This document shows, in pieces, positions 58,311 through 64,000 of a stretch of 64,000 nucleotides of DNA (within the stretch, counting starts at the first letter, position 1; each line of letters starts with the position of its first letter). The position numbers and the translations under genes were made by a program. Below the pieces are notes generated by a model. The model had not been told where the DNA came from and ran no database searches. It saw nothing but the letters and a program-made list of their open reading frames with translations. The stretch is taken from NCBI RefSeq assembly GCF_030814835.1, contig NZ_JAUSVS010000004.1:186001-250000 (forward strand), given 5' to 3'. The DNA comes from Caulobacter ginsengisoli. GTDB lineage: Bacteria > Pseudomonadota > Alphaproteobacteria > Caulobacterales > Caulobacteraceae.

Positions 58311-59101
58311 GCGACCTGGTCAAGTCCGAGCGCCGCGCCGCCGCCGCCGTCATCACCTACGCCAACCCGCCGCGCGGCACGATGACCGCCGCCGGGGCCG
58401 CCCAGACCTATGCGGCGATGAAGGCGGCCGTCGAGGACGACACGGTCCGCGCCGTCGTCCTGACCGGCGGCCTGCCGGGCGTCTTCATCCGCCATTATGA
58501 CGTGGGCGAGCTGGCCGACATCAGCGACGTCCTGCACGGCGTCGTGCCGCTGGTCGCCCCCGCGCCCAGCGGACCCGGCTTCGCCGACCTGGTCGACCTG
58601 ATCGCCGCCGCGCCCAAGCCGGTGATCGCGGCGATCAATGGCCTGTGCATGGGCGGTGGGTTCGAGATTTCGCTGGCCTGCGACCTGCGGGTGGCCGCGC
58701 CAGACGTCGAGGCCATCGGCCTGCCTGAGACCCGTATCGGCATCTTCCCCGGTGGTGGCGGCACCCAGCGGTTGCCCCGGGTGATCGGCGAGGCGAGAGC
58801 GCTGGAGTTCATCCTGCGCGGCCGCACGGTCAGCGGCGCGGAGGCCGGCGAGATGGGACTGGTGCACGAGGTCGCCCCCGACCCGCTGGCCCGCGCCCTG
58901 GAGATCGCCGCCGAATTCGCGGTGAAGGGGGCGGAGGGCGTCGCCGCCGCCAAGCGGCTTACCCGCGCCGCTTTGGACCGCCCTTTGTCGGACGGGCTGG
59001 CGGACGAGCGGCGCTCGTTCGTGGAGGTGCTGAAGACGCGCTCCGCTCAGGACGCTCTGCGCGCGGCTTCTTCTCCGGCGGTTTCCATCCAGCAGGTCTG
59101 A
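58307..59101 (+). CDS. Enoyl-CoA hydratase/isomerase family protein
   Basis: 264 residues from the ATG that overlaps the previous stop (ATGA). AAINGLCMGGGFEISLACDL gives the oxyanion hole; IGLPETRIGIFPGGGGTQRL holds the first catalytic Glu and ARALEFILRGRTV the second, so hydratase activity is plausible. It is atypical that a soluble CoA-ester enzyme ends a membrane-lipid operon. The last 143 bases are antisense to the 3' end of rluB. Confidence 0.85.
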   Translation: MSDLVKSERRAAAAVITYANPPRGTMTAAGAAQTYAAMKAAVEDDTVRAVVLTGGLPGVFIRHYDVGELADISDVLHGVVPLVAPAPSGPGFADLVDLIAAAPKPVIAAINGLCMGGGFEISLACDLRVAAPDVEAIGLPETRIGIFPGGGGTQRLPRVIGEARALEFILRGRTVSGAEAGEMGLVHEVAPDPLARALEIAAEFAVKGAEGVAAAKRLTRAALDRPLSDGLADERRSFVEVLKTRSAQDALRAASSPAVSIQQV

Positions 59102-60020
59102 CCTTCTTCTTCGGCTTGGCCCAGCCGGCCTTGTAGACCTTCTTGACCTCTTCCTTGGGCGCGGCCGCCTTGCGCGCCGCCGCCGCGACGGTCGGATCGC
59201 GGCGCGAGGGGCCCGGCGAGAAGGGCTTGAAGGCCACCTTGTCGCCCTTGGGCATATTGGCCGGGGCGATATGCTCGCTCAGCAGTTCGCGGATCACCCG
59301 GGGGCCGACCTCCTCGACGCCGCCGGAGGTCATCTCGGCCAGGGCGAAGGGGCCGTAGGAGACGCGGATCAGCCGGTTGACCTTCAGGCCGATGGACTCC
59401 AGCACCCGGCGGACCTCGCGGTTCTTGCCTTCGCTGAGCGTGACGGTGATCCAGACATTGCGGCCGCTGGCCTTGTCGAGCTTGGCCTCGATGGCGCCGT
59501 AATGGACCCCCTCGACGGTGACGCCGTCCTTCAGCTTGTCGAGAATCTCCTGGGTGGTCGAGCCGAAGGCCCGGGCCCGGTAGCGGCGGATCCAGCCGTT
59601 CGACGGCATCTCCAGCTGGCGGGCGAGGCCCCCGTCGTTGGTCAGCAGCAGCAGGCCCTCGGAATTGAGGTCCAGACGGCCGATGGAGATCAGCCGGGGC
59701 AGGCCCGGCGGCAGGGCCTGGAACACCGTCGGCCGGCCCTTGGGATCGACGTGGGCGGTCAACAGGCCGACAGGCTTGTGATAGCGGAACAGACGGGTCG
59801 GCTCGGCGTCGGCGATCACCTCGCCATCGACGGTGACGATGTCGCCGGGCTCGATCTTCACCGCGGGCGTGGTCAGCACCGTGCCGTTGACGGCGACCCG
59901 GCCGGCCTCGATCAGCCGCTCGATCTCGCGGCGCGAGGCGACCCCGGCCCGGGCCAGCACCTTGGCGACGCGGTCGGTTTCGGCCGGCGGCTGGTTGTGG
60001 GGCGGTCGATTGGCGGCCAT
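58959..60020 (-). CDS. rluB: 23S rRNA pseudouridine(2605) synthase, RluB-type
   Basis: 353 residues from MAANRPPHNQ, preceded by GGGAG. The S4 domain comes first (RVAKVLARAGVASRREIERL, AGRVAVNGTV), then the RsuA/RluB catalytic domain with LISIGRLDLNSEGLLLLTND (catalytic Asp), IRRYRARAFG and VTLSEGKNREVRRVLESIG. A long C-terminal Lys/Arg/Pro-rich tail (VYKAGWAKPKKKVRPAGW) has no assigned fold and overlaps antisense with the crotonase gene. tadA starts 71 bases away, divergently. Confidence 0.93.
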   Translation of the reverse strand: MAANRPPHNQPPAETDRVAKVLARAGVASRREIERLIEAGRVAVNGTVLTTPAVKIEPGDIVTVDGEVIADAEPTRLFRYHKPVGLLTAHVDPKGRPTVFQALPPGLPRLISIGRLDLNSEGLLLLTNDGGLARQLEMPSNGWIRRYRARAFGSTTQEILDKLKDGVTVEGVHYGAIEAKLDKASGRNVWITVTLSEGKNREVRRVLESIGLKVNRLIRVSYGPFALAEMTSGGVEEVGPRVIRELLSEHIAPANMPKGDKVAFKPFSPGPSRRDPTVAAAARKAAAPKEEVKKVYKAGWAKPKKKVRPAGWKPPEKKPRAERPERSASSAPPRTSAARPPARPTKGGPKRRG

Positions 60021-60090
60021 GCTTGGCGCTCCCTTCATGAGGATCAGGCCGTCTCACGACGGGCTTGGTCTTCTCCTAGCACAGACGAAC

Positions 60091-60546
60091 ATGACCGACG
60101 AAGAGCTGATGCGGCTGGCCCTGATGGAGGCCGAGGGCGCGGCCGCCCGGGGAGAGACCCCGGTCGGGGCGGTGCTGTTCGACCCGGCGTCCGGCCAGGT
60201 CGTCGCCTCCGCCGGCAACGGACCTATCGGCGCCCACGACCCCACCGCCCACGCCGAGATCGTCGCCATGCGGGCGGCGGCCGCGAAACTCGGCAACTAT
60301 CGGCTCACCGGCCTGACCCTGGCCGTCACCCTGGAGCCCTGCGCCATGTGCGCCGGCGCGATCAGCCATGGCCGCATCGGCCGGCTGGTGTTCGGGGCCG
60401 AGGACCCCAAGGGGGGAGCGGTGCTGCACGGCCCGCGCTTCTTCGAGCAGCCGACCTGCCACTGGCGGCCGGAGGTGACGGGCGGGGTGCTGGCGGAGGA
60501 GGGGGCGGCGCTGCTCAAGGCCTTCTTCAAGGCCCGGCGGCGTTAA
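60091..60546 (+). CDS. tadA: tRNA-specific adenosine deaminase
   Basis: 151 residues from MTDEELMRLALMEAEGAAAR. The zinc cytidine-deaminase-like motifs are intact: PTAHAEIVAMRAAAAKLGNY (HAE) and LAVTLEPCAMCAGAISHGRI (P-C-x2-C). VFGAEDPKGGAV is typical of TadA. It converts A34 to inosine in tRNA-Arg(ACG). Stop overlaps that of the convergent unknown gene by four bases. Confidence 0.95.
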   Translation: MTDEELMRLALMEAEGAAARGETPVGAVLFDPASGQVVASAGNGPIGAHDPTAHAEIVAMRAAAAKLGNYRLTGLTLAVTLEPCAMCAGAISHGRIGRLVFGAEDPKGGAVLHGPRFFEQPTCHWRPEVTGGVLAEEGAALLKAFFKARRR

Positions 60547-61820
60547 CCCCGCCGCCGCGCCGGTTCGGGGTTGTCGGTCATCGGCAGCGAGATCTTCGGC
60601 CAGGGCGTCGCCGTCACCGGCGTTTGGACCGGCTCGGCGATCCCCATGCCCGACAGGAACGGAATGCCGGCGTTCACGAAGCTGTCGATCTCACGGGCGG
60701 TGCGGACATTGGTCAGGGCCGGCCAGATTCGCCGCCGCTTGTAGGCCTCGCGGTTGCGCAGGAAACGCTGGGCGACGGCCACCCGCACCGGATCGTCGGC
60801 GTCGGGCAGGGCCAGGGTGACGCTGTTGACCGCCTCGTTGGCCAGCTTGTCGATCTGGAAGTCCGGATCGGTGGTCTGCAGATCGATGAAGGCGAAGAAG
60901 GGCCGCAGCAGGGTCTGGATCTGAACGATGGCGGTATAGGGCGGATCGCGGGGCGTGTCGTAGACGGTCACCGCCAGCCGGGGCCGGGCCGCCTGTGGCA
61001 GCCGGTGCAGCCAGGTCTCCCGCGTCTGCCGCTGTCCTCGATGGATGATCGCCTGATAGGCCATCGGCACGAACAGCACGCCCGACGGCTCCGAAACGGC
61101 CAGGGCGGCGACGGTTTCGTTGATGCAGGCCTCGTCGAAGGCTTCGGCGTCGCCATCGGGCATGCAGGACGGCCCGTCGACCAGGCTGGAGCGAACCGAA
61201 CCGTCGCGGCGTCCGGCCTGGACGACGCCGCCGACAAAGGTGGCGTTGCGGGTCGAATAGACGCCCCGGAAGGTCGCCTCCCAGTCCGACTCGGGAACGG
61301 TGCGGGCCGGCGGCGGCGAGGCTGTCGGCGTCGCTTGCGAGGTGGGCGGGAGCGAGGTCGGGAGTGAGGGCGGCGGGACGGCGCCGACCTCGTGGGCCGG
61401 GGCCAGGGCATAGACCCCGTCGGCGGTCACCCGCAGCAGGCGGCCTTCCAGACCCTCGACCGGTCCGGCGTGATCAAGATATTCCGCCAGGGCGGCCGGA
61501 TCCTGGGCGGCGAAGCGCATCACCGCATCGGGTTCGCCCTCGAACATCAGCAGGCGCACATCGCCGTCGGTGCCCTGGCCGAACAGCTTGAAATGCAGTT
61601 CCTCGGCCAGGCTGGTCACCTCGTGGCCGTCCAGCCGGGTTGTGCGGGGATCGGCGATGACGAAGGTAAAGGGGGCGACCTCGCCCCATCGCCGCGGCCA
61701 GCGCCAGCGCGTCTCCAGAAAGGCGCCCGCCACCTTGGTCACCAGGCCGGCCAGGGTCGCCTGGTTGGCCTCGCGAACATTGGCGCCGATAAAGATTTTC
61801 AAACAGGCTATGGCGGTCAT
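60543..61820 (-). CDS. Conserved-looking protein of unknown function
   Basis: 425 residues from MTAIACLKIFIGANV; the frame continues upstream to a TTG at 61916, overlapping the regulator start, so the ATG is preferred. Residues 1-150 are one compact domain with EELHFKLFGQGTDGDVRLLM and DPAALAEYLDHAGPVEGLEG. A Pro/Ser/Thr-rich linker follows (PPSLPTSLPPTSQATPTASP). A C-terminal domain of about 240 residues has EPSGVLFVPMAYQAIIHRG and RFLRNREAYKRRRIWP. No family, catalytic motif or signal peptide recognised. It diverges from the AraC-type gene. Confidence 0.65.
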   Translation of the reverse strand: MTAIACLKIFIGANVREANQATLAGLVTKVAGAFLETRWRWPRRWGEVAPFTFVIADPRTTRLDGHEVTSLAEELHFKLFGQGTDGDVRLLMFEGEPDAVMRFAAQDPAALAEYLDHAGPVEGLEGRLLRVTADGVYALAPAHEVGAVPPPSLPTSLPPTSQATPTASPPPARTVPESDWEATFRGVYSTRNATFVGGVVQAGRRDGSVRSSLVDGPSCMPDGDAEAFDEACINETVAALAVSEPSGVLFVPMAYQAIIHRGQRQTRETWLHRLPQAARPRLAVTVYDTPRDPPYTAIVQIQTLLRPFFAFIDLQTTDPDFQIDKLANEAVNSVTLALPDADDPVRVAVAQRFLRNREAYKRRRIWPALTNVRTAREIDSFVNAGIPFLSGMGIAEPVQTPVTATPWPKISLPMTDNPEPARRRG

Positions 61821-61915
61821 GCGGCCAGGATCGCAGGTTGTAGTTAGCGGATAACTCATGCCTGGAACGGTTTTGCGCGGCAAAAGGTCGCCTGAATTTG
61901 AGGAGGCGAGCCGCA

Positions 61916-62710
61916 ATGGCTCAGCGCTACGCCGAGTTCGTCCCGCGGTCCGACCTGGCGGCCCATGTCCACCGCCTGTGGTTGTTCGAAGGTTCGGACT
62001 CGGACGAGGACCAGCGCATTGTCCCGGACGGCCGGCCCGAACTGATCGTCCATTACGGCCGGCCCTATCTGGAGGCGGGTTCGGATGGCGACTTCACGCG
62101 TCAGGCGCCGGTCGTCTTCGCCGGCCAGCTGACCCGGCCCCTGGTCCTGCGCAGCGACGGCCCGGCGGGGGTGATCGGGGTGCGGTTCCGGCCCGCCGGG
62201 GCCCTGGCCTATCTGGGTCGGCCGCTGTCGGACTTCACCGACCGCCGCGTCCCGCTCGATCCCGATCTGGCCGAGGGCCTGGCGGGGCTTGGCGAGGCCG
62301 ACCGACTGACCCGCATCCAGGATCACGTCGCCGCGCGGCTGGCCGGTCCGCCGGACCCGGACATCGAGGCCATCGTCGAGGCCCTGGCAGACAAGCGAAC
62401 CCCGCCGGCCTCGCGCGACCTGCAGCGCCGCTTCGCCCGCCAGGTTGGCGTCCCGCCCCGCAAGCTGGCCGCCATCCTGCGGTTTCGCCGGGTGTTCGAC
62501 GCCCTTTCCGAGGCCGCCTCGGGGACCTGGACCGAAGCCGCCCACGCGGTCGGCTATTTCGACCATCCCCAGCTGGTCCGCGACTTTCGCCGGTTCCTGG
62601 GCTGCACGCCTGGCCAGTTCCTGCGCCAGCGGGCGGGTCTGTCCGCGAGTCTGGCGCCAACCACGTCGAAGGCTGTCGTTTCGATACAAGCCAGCCGCGC
62701 CGAGACGTGA
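61916..62710 (+). CDS. AraC-family helix-turn-helix regulator (DUF6597-type N-terminal domain)
   Basis: 264 residues from the ATG preceded by AGGAGGCG. The N-terminal effector part has LAAHVHRLWLFEG, PDGRPELIVHYGRPY and VIGVRFRPAGALAYLG, typical of DUF6597. The C-terminal double helix-turn-helix reads QVGVPPRKLAAILRFRRVFD and AAHAVGYFDHPQLVRDFRRF. The DUF6265 gene starts 28 bases past its stop. Divergent partner is the unknown protein; either may be controlled. Ligand unknown. Confidence 0.85.
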   Translation: MAQRYAEFVPRSDLAAHVHRLWLFEGSDSDEDQRIVPDGRPELIVHYGRPYLEAGSDGDFTRQAPVVFAGQLTRPLVLRSDGPAGVIGVRFRPAGALAYLGRPLSDFTDRRVPLDPDLAEGLAGLGEADRLTRIQDHVAARLAGPPDPDIEAIVEALADKRTPPASRDLQRRFARQVGVPPRKLAAILRFRRVFDALSEAASGTWTEAAHAVGYFDHPQLVRDFRRFLGCTPGQFLRQRAGLSASLAPTTSKAVVSIQASRAET

Positions 62711-62738
62711 TCGGATGGGTCGTCACCGGAAACCCGCC

Positions 62739-63191
62739 ATGCGCCTTGCCCTCGCCCTTGTCCTGCTGCTCGCCGGCCCCGTCCTGGCCGATCCGGCTCA
62801 GGCCATCGATAGCCTGGCCTTCATGGCCGGCGACTGGGCCCAGCAGGATGGAGATGTCCAGACCCGCGAGACCTGGCTGCCGGCCAAGGGCGGGGTCATG
62901 GCCGGGGTCACCCAGACCTATCGCCCGGGCAAACCGACCGAGGTCGAGTTCGCCAGGATCACCGCCCGTCCGGAGGGGCTGGTGTTCACCGCCCTGCCGG
63001 CCGGCCAGCCGCCGACCGACTTCAGGCAGATTCCCGACGCCAAGGGCCGGGCGGTGTTCGAAAACCCGGCGCACGACTTCCCACAGCGGGTCATCTACTG
63101 GCGCTGCGAAGGCGACCTCTGCGCCCGGATCGAAGGGACCATGGACGGCAAGGCCATGAGCCTGGAATGGCGCTACAGGCGTCAGCCCTGA
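62739..63191 (+). CDS. DUF6265 family secreted protein
   Basis: 150 residues from MRLALALVLLLAGPVLA, a clear signal peptide with cleavage near ADPAQA. The mature domain has SLAFMAGDWAQQDGDVQTRE, TWLPAKGGVMAGVTQTYRPG and FENPAHDFPQRVIYWR, matching DUF6265, a lipocalin-like beta fold. Function unknown. It is probably co-transcribed with the AraC-type regulator. It overlaps the convergent acetyltransferase by ten bases. Confidence 0.8.
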   Translation: MRLALALVLLLAGPVLADPAQAIDSLAFMAGDWAQQDGDVQTRETWLPAKGGVMAGVTQTYRPGKPTEVEFARITARPEGLVFTALPAGQPPTDFRQIPDAKGRAVFENPAHDFPQRVIYWRCEGDLCARIEGTMDGKAMSLEWRYRRQP

Positions 63192-63781
63192 GACGGGGCG
63201 AGCGCCGCCAGCCGCGCGTCCAGCCGATCCCGCACCGCCGGCCACTCCGCCGCCAGGACCGAGAAGTTGACGGTGTCGCGGGTGCGGCCGGTCCAGGTGA
63301 TGCGGTCGGCCCGGATGATGCCCTCCTGCACCGCCCCCAGCTTCAGCACCGCCGCCCGGCTGCGGGCGTTGAGCGCATCGACCCTGTAGCCGACCCGCAT
63401 GACGCCGTGGTCGAAGGCGTGGGCCATCAGCAGGCGCTTGCTTTCCGGGTTGACCCCCGTGCCGCGGACGGCCGGGTGATAGTAGGTGCCGCCGATTTCC
63501 AGGGTCCTGTTGGGCGGGTCGAGGAAGTAGCAGGAGACGCCCATGCACCGCCCCTCGACGACCACCGCGAAGGGCATGAAGACGCCCGACGCCATCCGCT
63601 TCATGGCGCCCGCCCAGTAGGGCTCGAAATGCTCGCCGGCCATCGAATAGGGATAGAGGTCCCAGATGTCAGGATCGGCCTCGCAGGCGGCGCGCAGGTC
63701 TTCCTTGTGGACCTCGGCCAGCGGCTCCAGCGTTACGAACCGGCCGGTCAGGGTTTCTGCCGGCGGACGCGCCTCGATCAC
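63182..63781 (-). CDS. GNAT family acetyltransferase (RimJ/RimL-like)
   Basis: 199 residues. ETLTGRFVTLEPLAEVHKED is the usual RimJ/RimL start; LEIGGTYYHPAVRGTGVNPE carries motif A with the acetyl-CoA loop; YRVDALNARSRAAVLKLGAV is motif B with the N-x-R-S signature. HxxG-A-V-Q-E-G and RDTVNFSVLAAEWPAVRDRL complete the fold. It overlaps the upstream paralogue by four bases, so they are co-translated. It may acetylate a ribosomal protein N-terminus, an amino acid or an antibiotic. Confidence 0.88.
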   Translation of the reverse strand: MIEARPPAETLTGRFVTLEPLAEVHKEDLRAACEADPDIWDLYPYSMAGEHFEPYWAGAMKRMASGVFMPFAVVVEGRCMGVSCYFLDPPNRTLEIGGTYYHPAVRGTGVNPESKRLLMAHAFDHGVMRVGYRVDALNARSRAAVLKLGAVQEGIIRADRITWTGRTRDTVNFSVLAAEWPAVRDRLDARLAALAPSQG

Positions 63782-64000
63782 GCGAACGTCTCTTGCAGCC
63801 TGAAGTCCAGGCGGTCGCGCACGGCGGGCCAGTCGTCGTCGGTGATCGAGAACACCGCCGTGTCGCGGACATGGCCGGTCCAGGTGATCTTGTGGTTGCG
63901 CAGCACGCCTTCCTCGGTGGCGCCCAGCTTCAGCACGGCGGCGTGGCTGCGGGTGTTGCGGTTGTCGACCATGAACTCCACGCGGATGGCGCCGGCGTCG
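63778..64000 (-). CDS. GNAT acetyltransferase, C-terminal part (cut by window end)
   Basis: Only the last ~73 residues lie inside the window; the 5' end is beyond base 64000. VEFMVDNRNTRSHAAVLKLG and NHKITWTGHVRDTAVFSITD are closely similar to the downstream gene (DALNARSRAAVLKLGA, ITWTGRTRDTVNFSV), a recent tandem duplication. Its stop overlaps the next start. Start and N-terminal domain cannot be seen. Confidence 0.82.
   Translation of the reverse strand, partial: DAGAIRVEFMVDNRNTRSHAAVLKLGATEEGVLRNHKITWTGHVRDTAVFSITDDDWPAVRDRLDFRLQETFA

Noticed and set aside
59271-61367. Plus-strand frame across rluB, tadA and the unknown gene
   Set aside because: Runs out of frame through tadA and antisense to rluB; no domain seen.
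1-64000. CRISPR array, tRNA or rRNA genes, prophage, integrase or complete insertion sequence
   Set aside because: No spaced direct repeats, no cloverleaf or rRNA segments, and no transposase or phage gene recognised; only small repeat elements are present.

Overview
This is a very GC-rich, densely coded stretch of bacterial chromosome. It most likely comes from an alphaproteobacterium of the Caulobacter/Phenylobacterium group (Caulobacterales). The pointers are a TipF-type degenerate EAL protein, a DUF3035/BamF-like lipoprotein behind ileS-lspA, ethylmalonyl-CoA (EMC) pathway genes, and a metal-dependent MutL with no MutH in sight. I see no prophage, transposase gene, CRISPR array, rRNA or tRNA.

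The clearest theme lies between about 6.2 and 32.4 kb: acetyl-CoA/C4 acyl-CoA assimilation. It holds ethylmalonyl-CoA mutase (ecm/meaA), a crotonase-fold protein, crotonyl-CoA carboxylase/reductase (ccr), methylsuccinyl-CoA dehydrogenase (mcd), a PduO-type cobalamin adenosyltransferase that would make the Ecm cofactor, both electron-transfer-flavoprotein subunits that would re-oxidise Mcd, and 3-hydroxybutyryl-CoA dehydrogenase. They are not one operon; unrelated genes (MFS, GH13, M20 peptidase, Rieske oxygenase, regulators) lie between them. A 12-bp motif around the core TGC-N3-GCA recurs just upstream of each of these transcription units. It resembles the binding consensus I recall for PhaR/AniA, the polyhydroxybutyrate/carbon-flow regulator. 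I consider this dispersed putative regulon the best finding.

Layout: 0-6.2 kb, miscellaneous enzymes and membrane proteins, including an SDR with a PsrA-like box. 6.2-10.6 kb, ecm/crotonase/ccr. 10.6-20.2 kb, DUF418, MFS, serine hydrolase, amylase-like enzyme, M20 peptidase, Rieske oxygenase, hydrolases. 20.3-25.5 kb, GST, mcd, two TetR regulators, a HIG1 small membrane protein and pduO. 26-27.8 kb, etfBA. 28.3-32.4 kb, LysR, a membrane-fused TIGR01777 epimerase with DUF4166, and hbd. 32.5-41.5 kb, tipF, an Ada-type methyltransferase with a 2OG oxygenase, HAD-maoC-ribF, an HtrA-like protease, a SulP transporter. 41.5-49 kb, a perfect 27-bp inverted-repeat element, a TetR divergon with two operators, ileS-lspA-DUF3035, mutL. 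49-55 kb, MerR with two VOC genes, a YjhX homologue, rsmD, CPBP protease, plsC-cdsA. 55-64 kb, a membrane-anchored AraC regulator, a lipid-type operon (hydroxylase/desaturase, CDP-alcohol transferase-like, crotonase), rluB, tadA, an unknown protein, an AraC regulator and tandem acetyltransferases.

Starts were chosen from ribosome-binding sites, overlap with the upstream stop, and family N-termini. Several genes use GTG or TTG. Coordinates of short non-coding sites were counted by eye and may be off by a base.
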